Positions 36,211 through 50,938 of a stretch of DNA of 64,000 nucleotides are shown here, piece after piece. Position 1 is the first letter of the stretch. Each line of letters opens with the position of its first letter. Source of the DNA: Chrysomallon squamiferum (taxonomy: Eukaryota > Mollusca > Gastropoda > Neomphalida > Peltospiridae); contig CM022671.1 in the NCBI GenBank assembly GCA_012295275.1, forward strand, positions 7,395,227-7,459,226, in the 5' to 3' direction. The position numbers and the translations under genes were made by a program. Under the pieces are notes generated by a model that was not told the origin of the DNA, did not search any database, and saw only the letters and a list, made by a program, of their open reading frames with translations.

Positions 36211-37656
36211 TTTAATACATTTATTAATCATTAATTGTGGTGTAGAAATTATTATCTTAATGTTTTAACAAATATTCTAAACCACATGTAAAATGGGCAA
36301 TAGAAAAGTTATTTTATATTCGTTATAAAATGCCACGTTGCTTTACTGTTAGTTTTTATTCATGCTACAGTCTTTCAGCATATTTAAATAACGCTTGTTA
36401 ATATAATACGACAGGCAGGCATCAAATAACCTCTAGAGAATTACACATTACATCCAACTGTGTGCAAAAATACAATATTCATTAACGTGCCATGGAAATA
36501 ACATTTTATTAATTACGTTTTATTTTTCTTTGTTTATTTTTATTACAAGTTTTATTTGTGCGATTTTACATCACTGGTGTTCAGACCATTCGTACGCTGC
36601 CATATTTAAGAGAAATATCTGGCTGATACCTTCAAACACGTCCACAGAGAATGCATAATCAGATGGAATATATTTAAATAAGCAGTCTAATATTTTAATA
36701 TTAATGGTTAGCAGATGTCAGCAACATTTTTTATTTTTTTTTATTTTTTTTTTTAATTACGATGAAAAAAAAACCGTCATTTTGAAGCCCGTAGATTTTT
36801 ATTTTTTTTTTATTTTTTTTATTTTTTTTAAAAGAAAAACGTCTGTTTGATGCCCGTAGTTTTTTGTTGTTTTTGTTGTTCTTGTTGTCATCTGTTTGAT
36901 GACTACGCGTGTCGAATGGGATCAGAACATTTTTGGAATCCATATTTACATAAAGAAAAATATCTACTATTGTTTTTTATATACCAATAGAAATATATAA
37001 ATAAATAATACTTCTGAACGGAACGGGGAAAAAGCTGCTTGCCAGTCATTTTCCTTATTATTCATAAATATCTGTACTCTGAACAAAATGAAAACACAGC
37101 TATTAGACCATGCATCTTTCGGCAGGAACATGCAAACTTCAGATTTATGAGTATCTCCGAACTGTCATTATGACAAGAAATTCTGTATACAAAATTTGTT
37201 GATTCTATTATATTTGATCTTACACTGTTTAATTAAATTATAAACAATTAAAATGAAACATGGTTTAAACAATTCGTCATTTTTTTTATTTACAAAAATA
37301 CATATTCATACACACAGTACATAGCATCGTCTTCTGTATCTGGAGTAATGTGTGTACAATAATACTGGAATAAATATTTTTATTTTATTAGTTTCGTTAA
37401 GTAACACATTTTATATATATAGATAAAGAAAAGAAAAACCACTCGGTAATATAAAATATAATTACTAATATAACGAAAATATCTGGAAACAAGTAAGAAA
37501 ATAGTATTACACAAATAACTTTCCTATTATAATTAATATAAAAAGCGTATCTTGTTAGTTTGATTCTTTAAATGTATAAAAATCAGTTCATACATCAGTG
37601 GCATTAATATATTTCTTAGTTATATTGTTGTTTTTTTGAAATCCTGATCAGCAGAT

Positions 37657-38445
37657 TCAAGATGAATTCAGTTTCACTGGGAAATTAAACGGCACAAAAT
37701 GTTTCTTCTTCGCTGGTTTTGGTCTCGGCTGGTTCATTGTTTCGCTCTTTGCTACCACGTAATTCCTTATCTCTTCGAAGTCGATGAACTGAACTTTGGG
37801 TATGTGAACAGACGTGGAACTGCGGGTCCGGTTATTCACAGTAGCGACAGTGCTGCCACTCATAGCCCCAGGTCTGGGACGAGAAGGATAGTATCTCGTG
37901 TTCAGAGTCATTTCAGACATATTATAAGTCGACACTCTGCTGGGATCTGGCAGATAATCCGAATTTTGTAGAAAGACGTTACCTTTGAACAGAAAGACGG
38001 CTCGGTTCATGGGTAACACGGTATTTTCTGGAGCCACTTTCTTCAGCAGTCGCTCGTATCCCGTAACAGTTGTCGATCTCTTCATTGAGAGAGGTGGCAA
38101 TTTGTACGACTCCGTAACAGAAACACATGCTGACCTACACTGCGGCTTTGAGCTTAGCCTAGACAAACTTAAACGTTCTGAGCGTTCACTTTTAGAAACT
38201 TCTTTTGGAAGTGGTTTTGTTTCAGTCACTTGTTTAGTCGCGGGTTTTACTGGAACGACTGCTGCTGTTTCTGATTCTGGTGATGGTTCCTGGCTGTTCT
38301 CCTTTGCCGTGTTGTCAACGCGGTCGGGTTGGCGTGGACTTCGCGCCCACTGATTGTAGTAGTCGTAGTCCACTGGCGTGAAACTTACCATCATTTGTCG
38401 TTTCGACGCCGAGTTCAACGTCTGTGGCAATTTTGATAAATTCAT
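37657..38445 (-). CDS. Uncharacterised intronless 262-residue protein
   Basis: A single uninterrupted frame of 262 residues in an otherwise stop-rich region, with markedly higher GC than its flanks and balanced amino-acid composition. It is therefore very likely a real gene. I do not recognise the family. N terminus (MNLSKLPQTLNSASKRQMM, then VSFTPVDYDYYNQWARSP) is followed by a polar Ser/Glu/Pro/Lys segment (about 40-110) likely to be disordered. Then a more structured-looking part (about 110-262) has PPLSMKRSTTVTGYERLLKK, FIDFEEIRNYVVAK and a basic PKPAKKKHFVPFNFPVKL end. No signal peptide, membrane segment or known catalytic motif is visible; charge is basic. A minus-strand AATAAA (TTTATT at 37384-37389) could serve as poly(A) signal. 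A 5' UTR exon upstream cannot be excluded. Confidence 0.75.
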   Translation of the reverse strand: MNLSKLPQTLNSASKRQMMVSFTPVDYDYYNQWARSPRQPDRVDNTAKENSQEPSPESETAAVVPVKPATKQVTETKPLPKEVSKSERSERLSLSRLSSKPQCRSACVSVTESYKLPPLSMKRSTTVTGYERLLKKVAPENTVLPMNRAVFLFKGNVFLQNSDYLPDPSRVSTYNMSEMTLNTRYYPSRPRPGAMSGSTVATVNNRTRSSTSVHIPKVQFIDFEEIRNYVVAKSETMNQPRPKPAKKKHFVPFNFPVKLNSS

Positions 38446-40956
38446 AATTCTTTGAAATAATATAGTTTTCAGAAATATAATTTAAAATGTTTTATAATCT
38501 ATGTTAACATAAAATCCTCGTTAAAAACGGTTTTGGGGCGACAACGATAAACGAAAGTACAGGTCTATCGAAACAAAATCCAATCAAACGAAATACATAA
38601 CAAGACCGTGTCAAAATTGTTCAAGAGTCTAAAACAGACGTGTTTATCCATTTCCTTTAACCCCAGTAAAACATACGAAGAAATGATTCCATAACACAGT
38701 TTTTTCTTTAAGTCTTTTCATCCGTTCGAATGGCAGCTCAACTGGTATGGGTGTCAGGACAAAACATCAGTTGAACGCTGTTGTTTATTTACAAGGTGAG
38801 ATGCTATGGTAATCAAGTGTCTGTGATCCGTCCCAAATAAATTAATTTTAGCACATCACATCGATGTTCACACCACCCCAAAGTATTAATTATCGATATC
38901 GAGCCTCGGTGAACACGATGTCACGCGAATTAATTAAGATGCAGTCATGTAAAATTCATACGGCGACCGATACTTTCACCTTCTTCGAAGTTCGGGTAGC
39001 TGCAAGTTGGTTGTTTCCATAGTTTCTCCATCGTCAGAAGCTGTACCTGATTTGGTTCAGTTAAATCTAAATCTGAAAGCTCCATTAAATATACATGTTT
39101 GCTGTATAACAAATAAATAAAGGTCAGTTCTAAAAACATGCAACATCAGTCGCGTTCGGAACAAACAAAATGATAGGTCTCTCAGGGTAATTAAAACGAT
39201 TTCTTACAAAACAGATGCATTTGCAAACATGCAATGACAACGTATAAACAAGTGATTTGTTCCTGGCATAATTCTCAACATGTGTTGGTTAAGTTGAAAG
39301 AGACCTACGAGTAGAACTATGCTCTAAGATCACCGGAAACGCGTAATCATAACGTAACAGTTTAGAGGTCCACACGAACATTGACAGTAATAGATAACGT
39401 CCTATTGTAACTCCGATTTTCAAAGCGTCGACAGAAAGCAGAATGAATGATTATTACAGATCTATATTGATTTAAAATTTAAAAAAAAAAAAAAAAAACA
39501 TCTAATCATTAATCACAACTTGGCTTACTGCATGTCTCATAATGTTGATTTAATCATAATCCATATCGATTATGTATACTACTATGAAAAAGTTAATCAA
39601 TATCCCTAGGTACACCAAATACACATATACTATTATTACCCATATTTCTATATACCCAGACTTAAAATGCACCACGCGCACACATGCACAAATAATTTAA
39701 TACACTATGTATTATACATGATTATAGGCGTATGGGGACTCTTAGATTAACGAAAGGCAGAGGGATTCATTTTCACGAAATTTTACACAGGTAAAAACAA
39801 ATACCAGTTGTTTCTTGCTTTTACCAATCTATTGTCTCCTACTTTGGAAGGCAGCTAAATTCCTTCTCAGAGTTGTAAACCCCCCCACACACACACACTG
39901 TACAGTTTATAAATGAATTTTCATTTCATTAATGGTTTCATCAATTTCACAAGGTTTTTTTTTTTTTTTTTTTTTTTTTTCCAAGGAAATTGAATAAACA
40001 ACTTTCATTATAAGAAAAAATAAAAATCGGTAAGCTTTTTTTATTTTTTTTTTTTTTAATTTTTTTGCTTAAAAATAATTAAATATATATTATATACAAT
40101 GGGTGTACGATTCCTAACGTGTCGGGTGTTATAATTAGTAGTAGTAGGTACCCAGCAGACATACTTTATTTGAACACTATATATTTTAGCTCGAGCACAC
40201 GGGTCAGTGACAATCATTTTTATCTTGATAGATCGCACGCAAACTAACTGATATTACAGCAAGTTTTCAGTATTACGCTGTAGTCGACTGTGCGTGAGAC
40301 GGTTTGCTTGTATCAGTTTCAGTTCTTAATAAAACAACTATGAGATTAATGCACACAACTAAGTGCTCACCTCTTGACACATACATGTGCATTTATATTT
40401 GTTATGTGCAGTATTAAATAAAAAATTAATTCTAAACGGGTCCGCGGAGACTACTGCGCTGAATGCATAAATAATACAGGAGAGTGCACAGGCCACCGAA
40501 GTACAGTCGATGATAATTTATAAATGTCAGGAGAAAAACGTTTGTTAAACATGACTTCGCTAATATTAAAATGTAGACTTGATTATATTCAGTTGTTCAG
40601 TATCGGTAATATTTTGTGGCCATTTGTTGTTGTTTTTACGAAATTTAGTGAGTTTTTTGAGGGGTTGGTAAACCAGAGTAATTACCAGTGTGAAATGCAC
40701 AATGTAATAAAATGCGGAGCTTATTATTATTTTTTTTTGTGTGGGTGTGTTTATTTATTTATTTTATAGACGTTCATTTTACTATTTTATCAAAAATTAA
40801 AAATCAATTTAAGAACGATTAACTACTGCACAACTAAAAAAGTATTAAACGAATCATTTGAGGGTTGAATTATCTTTTGTTCAAGGGAGGTAATTCTGTT
40901 TAATTTGTTAAAATCATGAACAGGAAACGGACACATAAACTTTCTTAGGTGATGTA

Positions 40957-40960
<4 letters not shown>

Positions 40961-41008
<48 letters not shown>
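40961..41008. repeat. (AAT)n microsatellite
   Basis: About sixteen AAT/TAA units with one interruption at the right end. Confidence 0.95.
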
Positions 41009-41714
41009 GTAAAGTAAATAAATAAATAAAATAAAACTTGGCAACTAACAATAAAAGTAATTTTAGCTTTCATTATGGATTCGCTTAATAAGGAAATGTG
41101 TTATTGCGTTTTTTGATAGCTGTTAAGATATTCTGCAAGTCTAGAGCTTTTGACTAGTGCTGCACAGAACTCTTTGTTGAATGTGACACTGTGTCAAGCA
41201 TATCTGAACAGTTCATGTAAACATTCTGAAAAGTTTCCGTAATATTACTCGGTGCCATTAACAATCAATTGGAGATGGAGTGCATTCAGATGAACTCCAA
41301 AATTATGAGTATAATTCAATTTTTTTTTTTTTAATATCTGTTGTTATGGTTACTGCAGACTGGAGCACTTTACAAAGATAAACAATTTTGCTGAAAGAAC
41401 GGTTGACACGAGCACCTATTTATTAGCGTTCCTGATGTATTTAAACAACACAATGTACAAATCATTCTCTCGATCGATAAGAGTTATCCCCCTTATTTCT
41501 TACTATTAATAGAACGTTACAGTTATGCTTCGTAAAATGGTCCCCGTTCGCCGAGACGTAAATGAAATTATATTCGGTATAAACGAGTAAGGAAAACATT
41601 ACCAGACAATAAGAAAAAGAAATAGTTACGTGAATAAAGGTTTGTGATAAAGACATGAAAGAGATTGATAACGAAAAAAAAAAAAAAAAATCAATAAAAG
41701 AAATCTTAAAAAAA

Positions 41715-42420
41715 AAAAAAAAAATCTGGACACTGTGACTCCTCTTGAATCTGACCCAATTTTTATTTTTTTATTTTTTACAAGAGATCGGGACAAAAGG
41801 TTTAACAGTAAATCAAAAAAAAAAAAAAAAACATCTGCTTGTTATGTGTAAAAGTAGTAAGTTATAGCTTATATCACATGCAAGTATATTTGAAGAAACT
41901 GTAGAACTATTCGTATGTTTGGCTTGGTATATTAAAATATGTTGAAAATTTTCGAACCTGGCTACGCCACCAACATATTTCTTGCTACAAATATTTTCAT
42001 AATTACATTTTTTTATAATTATGATTGTTGGAAGAAAAGTTAAAAAAAAAAAAAAAAAAAAAAAATCAGGACACTGTGACTCTCCTCTTGAATCTGACCC
42101 AATTTTTTTTTTTTTTTTTTTTTTTTACAAGAGATCGGGACAAAAGGTTTAACAGTAAATAAAAAAAAAAAAAAAAAAACAACAACATCTGCTTGTTATG
42201 TGTAAAAGTAGTAAGTTATAGCTTATATCACATGCAAGTATATTTGAAGAAACTGTAGAACTATTCGTATGTTTGGCTTGGTATATTAAAGTATTTTGAA
42301 AATTTTCGAACCTGGCTACGCCACCAACATATTTCTTGCTACAAATATTTTCATAATTAAATTTTTGTATAATTATGATTGTGGAAGAAAAGTTAAAAAA
42401 AAAAAAAAAAAAAAAAAATT
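41715..42420. repeat. 341-bp tandem duplication bounded by poly-A
   Basis: GGACACTGTGACT occurs at 41728 and again at 42069, and the following roughly 330 bp match almost base for base, including GAGATCGGGACAAAAGG, TGCTTGTTATGTG and CGAACCTGGCTACGCCACC. Differences are mostly in homopolymer length. Both units are separated and ended by long A runs after GAAGAAAAGTT. Confidence 0.95.
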
Positions 42421-43989
42421 AAAAAAATCTTGTATTCTGGGCTGTAGGTTTTCATGTATTTCGGGTCCTCCTCAACACTTCAGTTTTTCACACCACTATA
42501 GTTAGTAACAGTGATTCAGTCTAAAACTGACAGGCATCTGAATATACAGCTCTGCTTCTAGTTTGCTGGTATAGTTAAAAAACAACAAACAAGAAGAAAT
42601 GTGATGAACATTGTAATAAACTACGTCATGATTGAAACAAAATAGATAACAAAGTATATCAGAAATATTTGTAAACAAATACTATCTAAAGATATCTAAA
42701 AATAGTTAATATCAAAATATATTTATAAAGAAAATAAAAATTGTAAAATAATCTTAAAAAGATTTATCACTGATGATTCTGTACATACATCACAAGAGAA
42801 CTTTCCTATATACAAAAGCATTATAAATAAATGTCACAAAACAATAAAGCAAATCTAGAAAGGGCTTCAATTACTGGAGTTAGAAATCATAAAACCAAAG
42901 GCCCTGTTAAATATAATTTTTATGGACTGAACAAATATTATAAATGCATAATTTTGATAAAAATCACAATAAAATAACAAACACATGATAGCAGTGTCAT
43001 TGTTTTAACTCTTGAAATGTAAAAAAATAAAAATAATGGCTTTAATTTTCTCAGTTTATTAGTCTCTATACAAAAAAAAGGGTGCCATAATAAATAAAAG
43101 TGTCAATCCATCAACCCTCTCAGGTTTATTATTTTATTTTATTATAGGACTGGAGTGATTATAAGATATAAATAAAAAAAATAACTTGGAAGAACCTAAA
43201 ACGTATTAATGCTTTAAATCAATGCTTGTTAAACTCAGTGAATTGAGGGAAAGTTAAGATGAAAATTATTACAAATATGAGGAAATTCAGTCATGGCTGC
43301 ATAAAAATTTGAAATGGTTTATGAAGCAGTGCTTTAAGTAGATGTTTCCTATGCTGACAGTAAAATAATATATCACAGTATAAATAAATGGGTTTATAGA
43401 ATTTGAGGAAGGCACCAAATTACTGTTGGATATAAAATAACTTATAAAAACATATATTCAAGTTTTTGGCTCTAACACAATTTACAATCTGTCAGACATG
43501 TCTGTGCATAATATAAATATTTATTAACATATTCATATATTCATTAAATAAATTTGCATTAAAAGATTATCACTACTGAGCTAAGTGTGGGGTTTAGACT
43601 GAAAGTTTGATTCTGGAATGTTTAATTTATAAGTACAGATTGCAAGAACATACTATTAATTTATACATAAAGTCTGTTGATGTTTTCTTTCTTGATTTCA
43701 TTTGGCTGAAAAAGGGGCCAGATTTTGATTCTGCGAGACCCTAATCTATGGAAAACTTCAGAGGTCCAATACAAATATTAACAGAATAATGAATGCTGTG
43801 TAATAGCTGATGTGAAATTCCAGAGGTTCCCTTTTAATTGTGAGGCTCAAAGCAATCAGCAACTTTTTCCAGCTTATTACCAACTCTGACATTGTATGCA
43901 GATTTCTAAAATGACTTTCAGATGTTCTTGTCAAATCACATGATCAAAATGACTGAATTATTTTCCTCTTAATATATTTTCTGACTTAG

Positions 43990-44555
43990 TTAAAGACCCA
44001 GTTCAACAGCTCTCCTGTCTTCCCTCCATCTCTGAATTAACTGCATCATCTTGTCACTGGCTTCTTGTTGCTGGTGTGGTGACATCAGTTCAAACTCCCC
44101 AGGATTCAGTCGTTTTCCAAAAACCTCAAACTGCAAAATTAAACATTTGTATAATTGAATCAAATGAAATAATGGAAGCAAACTGGTATTCTGACATGCA
44201 TCATTTTTCTCTTCATCATATTCATCGATGACAACAATAATATAACATGATTATTATCATTATTTACTTCAAAAGGAATGAGCATGTTCAAAAAGCAGTT
44301 TTTCTACTTTTCAAGGAAATCAAATATTTCATTCATTAAGCTATTGAAAAGAAAATACATGAAATATGATTCTCCTTCAGTTTGATATCTTTCAAATCCT
44401 CATAATCATATCTTCTAAATAATTCCCAGAATATCTTTGTTTTAAAAGTAACAACACTTCAGCCTGTATGGTGCAAAAAAAACACACCCCAAAACAACAA
44501 CAAAAAAAACCCCTCAAAACCCCAAAACTACTGTGATTTCATACTGCTGTCTATG

Positions 44556-44592
<37 letters not shown>

Positions 44593-46214
44593 TTATCAGG
44601 AAAACATCAAAGATGAAAAAAAATCTATTCTAAGACAAATATGAAAATTGAAGCTGATGGGAAAACCCCCCTAAAACCCCCCTAAAACCCCAAACAAGAT
44701 CAAATGTCTGCTATTTAAAAACTGAAATGACATGACTTCATGTTGTTCTGTAATTTGTTTTCAGAAAAAAAAAAAAATCAAAGAATATAAAATCTACTTT
44801 GCACAATATATTTTTCTGTGTAACTTTATCTGGTTGTTTAAATAATGCATGCTTCAATCAGCATTATTAGATAGAAAAATGTAGCCAGTCTTTTATGTTA
44901 GGACATTTCATCAATTATGTATGACATTAGCCTCATAATGTCACAAGTTGGCAAAGTATTTGAATATTTATTGTCATTGAATTTGGTGTCTGTTAATCCT
45001 AAAATACACACAAGGTTGCAGTTTTTGTATTTTTAGAAAGACATAACAACTTACAACATTACACAAACTATACATTTTAGCAAATAAAAAAATATTATTT
45101 TAAGGATATATTCTTATATATTATATTATTAACAGAAATAAATCTATTTTTACAATAGTCCTATTTTACTGTGATGATATAATAAATAATAAAAATATAA
45201 TAATAATAAAAATAATAATGACAATAATAACTAATGATAACAAAAATAAAATAAAATACAAAGTAAATTCTATATGTGTCAAATGAGATTTTAAATTAAA
45301 AATTATGATATGACTGTATTTAACAACAATAAAAGATGTTTGGATTTCAAAAATTGATTCCAAATGATATAAAACAACAATTATGTTAATAATAATAGTA
45401 ATTGTTTATTATTTTAATTAATTTATTTATTATTGTTGTTGTTGTTGTTACTGTACTGTTATTGTTACTGTTATTTATTAATTTATTATAATAATTATTA
45501 GCATTTCAACATACCCTGTCAATGCCCTTTCCAAATGCAACTGTTATTGTATAACATTTTTTTTTTTTTTTTTTATAATATCAGAACAAATATTAAGATA
45601 CATATTATTCCATTTTTAATATATAATAAAAAAAAACCTTGATATCTATGTAGGTGCACATCGTTGTCAAAATAATGTACCTGTGCTTTTTTCAAGTCGT
45701 CAATGTTTTGTCTAATGTAGCCTTCTGTAGCTTGGTTCAATACCTCTCTGTTATTACCCTCGCCATGAGCAACTAGAAGCAAAACATAGAAACAATATTT
45801 AACAATATTAATATGAGGATTTAACAACATGAATACAATGATGATATAACAATATTAATTTAAAAATTATAGTGTATGAATATAATGAACATTCAACAGT
45901 ATAAACAAGGATTTAACAATATATATGAAAATGTAACTATATGAATATAATGATGATTTAATTATGTAAATACAAGGATTTTGTAACAATAACATTTGAT
46001 AATTTAAAAAAACAGTGTTTAAAAATAAAAATATAGGATAATCAAAAGAAATATAACCAGGATCATACTATAATCTAATAATGAAAAAGCAATACAAATA
46101 TATTATTTAACAGTATTGAAATAATGATATGTATCAGTTAAAAATGAAGAAGATCTAACAATATAAAAATAAATAAAATTTTAACAGTACAAAGTCAGTT
46201 TAACAACAGTCTAA

Positions 46215-46261
<47 letters not shown>

Positions 46262-47496
46262 TATGAAATATCAATATTTTGTAATTAGGACTTTTTTAAA
46301 GGTGCATAACTCTTGTAAAATAAAACTTATAAATACTGACAGTGTAAAAATGAGTCTGCTATGACTCTAATGTTTAAATTTTAATTATTTATTTATTTTA
46401 CTGTTTCTTTAATTCTTTTATTTTATTATTATTATTTTTCATTTTCATTTATTTTAAAAGATGTGAAAGAAGGACAGAATTTCTTGTGCCATTCTTTAGT
46501 ATTAGCAAAGACCGATGACTATTACCAAATAAAACATATATGCATGTATCCGTATTATTGTTATAAAGTTCTACTTGTCTGATTTGAAGTGTATGTGTGT
46601 GTGTAATGTATTTAGATTATTTTATCATACCAGAAAAACACTTTACTTACGATAACAACAGATGTCACCAGTGTAAATATTTATATTAAATAATAGATGC
46701 AAATGTTGACGTTTTAGTACACTTGGTGACAGTAAGATATTTCTGTATTTCTGTTTTCTCTGATGTTTTATAGATTTTAGTGTTACTGAACTGTGTAAGT
46801 CATAAATGCTAAACTATTTGTATAATTTTAAATATTTCATAAACACTTAAATGTTATTAGGTGCTCTGTAATATATTAAGAACTTTTTTTTTTAGAATTT
46901 AGTTTTTTGTGTTTTGTAAATATTTTATTTTACCCAGAAATAATAAGAATTTTCTTTTATTTTCATTCTGTGCCCCATCTTAATTAATAAAGAAATATAA
47001 CAATAACAGAGTAGTTTATAAACAGCTGGCATTGCCATATTTCTGTCATATGAAGTCATTGCATGTAGGATGGACTGATTTGCTTTAAAATTTCTTCTAT
47101 TATCGTCCCCCCCAAAATACAGTTTTTGTTTATCTCGTACATAATGACATAATGATTAAATTTTGAAAGGTAAATGGCTGCATTCAAACCTTTGTAGCAG
47201 GATTATTTTTATTATCATCATTTGTTATGAGCATTAATAAGTCACTCAAAACAACAAAATAACAACTTGGAAGTATAAAGAATTTTGTTAGACTTGTACA
47301 CTACAGACACACTTTAAAAAAAGAGTTTTACTTTTATCCATGCTTATTCTCATTTTCCTGATGAAGTCAAACATCAGTGATTCGGTTTGGTCGGCTGGTG
47401 TCTGCTGTCTGGAGGGGGGCAGGAATTCCTGAATCACAGGCATACTGGACACGTGAGAAACAGGGGATGGGGGTGGGGGTAGCAGCACACGACTAG

Positions 47497-47531
<35 letters not shown>

Positions 47532-47746
47532 GTAGTTATTTGTTATTAAATACAGAATGACTGAAAAATGATACATACATATATACATATATAACCATAC
47601 CTACATATGTACCTAAGTTTACAAATTTTAGAAAAAAAAGAGAAGAAATTTCACAGTAAACTCAACTTTAGTTTAAATTATGGAAGAAGGTTGAGAATGA
47701 AAAAAGGAAATACATTGGATATCAACTATCTTCTTTAAAAACCTCC

Positions 47747-47794
<48 letters not shown>

Positions 47795-50700
47795 AATAAA
47801 TAAATAAACCTTGTCCCTGAAAATTATAAAAATAAGACAGTATTTTAATATATGCTTATATTATAAATTAGTTTAAATTATTGTGTAAAAATTTTAAGTT
47901 TTTGTTAATACTAAGTTTTCTTACCTCATATATGAAGCAACACTGTAAGCTGATGGTGCTGGGGATTTCTGTAAAATATAAGTAAACAAATGACCTAGGA
48001 TCTTGTACTGGTGGGATTTGTTAATCCCCAAAACCAAATTTACAAGTCCCTAATATTCAAAGTGTGTATGTGTTTGTGTGTGTGTGTGTGTGTGTTTTAT
48101 GTACGTGCTTCTGTATGTGTGTAAATACACATAATGTGCATAGATGTTTAGATTGAGAAGTATATATTTGTGAGTGTGTATTTATGTGCTTATGTATATG
48201 AGCTGACATGTATCTTCAGTTTTGTGTGTTTGTGCATGGGCTTGTCTATGTATGTGCCTGTGCACTCATGTACCTGTAGACATATTAAAGTGTTATAAAG
48301 AGACTTACTGGTTTCTGTCTCTTCAGTGTTTCTACTTCTAAACGCAATCTCTCCAGTTCTTCTTGAGCTTTTCTCTCCCCTTCCAGCCTACGTCTTCTCT
48401 CCTGAAACATTATAAACATTATACAGCATTAAGTAATCACACGTGATTATTACAAATAAAACACTTTCTCCTTATGATTTAATCTATATGTTTCCCATTA
48501 TCGAAATATTCTTAATTATCTTTTGCTTTCTCATAGTATATTTCAGTAAATAAATAAATTTTCTGAAATTAATTTTTATTATAATGATAGTGAATGTGTA
48601 TGTCCCTGGGACAGTTCTGATATGGTATAAGTGCTGTGATATCTAAATAAACATATTTCCCAGGAGCTGAAACAACATTTATAAGGGGCAACATTAAAAG
48701 CAGCATTCTCATAAAGAATAATTTGTTATGTATATTTGAACTGTTGGGTAAAGACCCAAGATGGTTTTACAATTCAGGTTTATAACCCTAAAGTTCAATT
48801 ACTTTATTTAGGAGCAAAATTGAAAGCATATTATTGTAACTTATTTAATTATAAGGTAAAAATTTCATTGATTTGTTGGGTGAATTCAGATTCATTTTTG
48901 ATAAATACATTTTTGTAAATTATTTTTTTAAGTTTACCTCATGAAGTTGGTCTTCAAGCTGTATTCTCTCTTGTTCAAGTCTTGCTCTCTCTCCAGCTAC
49001 TACCTGCATATACTCATCTTCTTCTTCCCTGAAACAGTAATTACATATATATAAATAAAAACTGTTTGTCTGTATGTGTAGTCTATGTATGTTGTCTATA
49101 TACACATGTATAATATATACAGGTACAAAAAAATGACACTCACCCACCCATACACACACACATACATATAGTAAAAAGTCACTCATTGTAAACAAACAAC
49201 AATTATTGGCACCATTTTATAAATTATGAATAATTTCACAATAAAATGCTTTCTTCATAATAAGGGTGACCCTAATTTACCAGAACTTACTGATCTAAAC
49301 CAGTGGTTCTCAAAGTGAGTGATAAGAACCACTATGGACATTACTAAAGGGACAACAAAGGTAAATTACTCATCTTTCTTTCACTCTATGTGTACAATAA
49401 ATCAAAGTTCTTTACAGTCCTATGGAACAGATGGACAGTTTTAGGTGTTGGAGAAAAGACAGGAAGCCATGGGGCTTGTGATCCCAGGAAATCTGGTAAC
49501 TAGTGATCTACACTTAATTATGAATTCGCACAAAGAGATATATTGATTCTTCTAGTTTTGTTTATTTATTTCATGAAATGTTTATGTGTATATGTATATA
49601 CCAAATCATCATTTATTTCAAGAGATTGTTATTAAAAAAATCATCCCATCATTATTTATAAAAGAAATTTTAACCATGTAGTACAAATATTATTTTGATC
49701 ATTATCAAAATTTAATCATTTAAAAGAATATCAATAAATAAAATTATATAATCAAAATCGCACATTAACAAAAACTTACCTTCTCTCTTTTTCATCAAGT
49801 TCTCTCTTTGCTTGCTCTGCTTCTCTCTGCTGCTGTAGAAGTCTGAAACAAAAATAAACACTTCATAATACACATCCATAATCATCCTGTTAAACACATT
49901 CACTGATGGATGTGGGTCATCAGTGTTATAATCATACATATATATTACAAAGAAACTTTAAAAATTCCTTTGAACATTTAAAATATAGTTAGTGTATTTT
50001 TTCACAGCATCACAGAAAAACATTTACAACAGACAAATAAACAATCATTCTGAATTTATATTTAGAGTATATAAGATGTGAATAAAATATATTAAAAGTA
50101 TATAAAATATACATAAAATTTATTAAATGTCTATAAAATATAATAAAATATATTAAACACAGATAAAATATATTAAACATACACAAAAATGATTATAAAT
50201 GTATATAAAATATAATAAAATATATTAAATATACATAAAATATATATAAAAAATATTAAATGTATATAAAATATACATAAAGTATATTAAATACATATAA
50301 AATATGTTAAATGTGTATAAAATATATTCAGTATATATAAAATATGTGTATGTATCAGTTTTAGACAAATGTTAACCTGACCTTTCTCTCTCAGCCTCTC
50401 TTTCCTCCCTGGCTTTCCGTCTGTCCTGGGGTTTTGTGTACGGGGGAATGAGGTCATTGTGCCAGTGTCGCCATGGGGGGTGTTCAGCTGAGAATATTAA
50501 TCAAAACAAAATCTTCAGTGTTAATATGTGATGCACAGTTGTTTATACAGAGATAGTGACAGACTCAAAAATAAGACACTGACATACACACACTTACATA
50601 CAACATACAACATACACAGTCATATACACATACAGATACATGTGTACAGACACACACACACACACACACACACACGCATTTATGCACATCACACCCTATA

Positions 50701-50906
50701 CATACCACATTTGGACTGTATTTTAGTTTCAAAATTATCAAGGATGTCATAAGTTGAACACATGTTTTTGAGATGATGCTGAAATTACCTTTAGTAGGAT
50801 CCAACACTGGCATTGCAGCTTTCTGGTCTTGTGAAAGCAAACCATACAGATCACGGTAATGGTGTCTTTTTATCTGTTAAAACAATATACACAAACAACT
50901 TATCAA

Positions 50907-50938
<32 letters not shown>

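Larger units (their letters stand above)
32712..37656. other. Intergenic region between GANP and the 262-aa gene
   Basis: Starts with the GANP 3' UTR and fossil modules. Then: a poly-T run (33164-33191), a possible tRNA-like SINE head on the minus strand (33700-33770), a three-copy repeat (34267-34630), ATT microsatellites (35141-35170, 35261-35306), a 28-bp direct duplication (about 35828-35884), a CAT tract (36141-36195) and A/T homopolymer blocks. I see no supportable coding exon. Confidence 0.6.
38446..43989. other. Intergenic region
   Basis: The first part (38446-39400) is less AT-rich and probably holds the promoter of the 262-aa gene. Further right are poly-T/poly-A blocks (39480-39500, 39957-39980), an AAT tract (40961-41008), a 341-bp tandem duplication (41715-42420), and the 3' flank of the TBC-like gene, whose nearest convincing minus-strand AATAAA is TTTATT at 43520-43525. 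No supportable gene. Confidence 0.55.

Noticed and set aside
37699-38353. Plus-strand frames of 90 and 122 codons opposite the 262-aa gene
   Set aside because: Antisense shadows of the higher-GC minus-strand gene; no splice sites or recognisable composition.
38945-39139. Minus-strand 64-codon frame upstream of the 262-aa gene, with an acceptor-like TTATACAG and donor-like CAG/GTACAG and AAG/GTGAAA sites
   Set aside because: I tested joining it to the frame starting at 38445. The plausible acceptors near the 262-aa start give the wrong phase or an immediate stop, so I see no supported exon.
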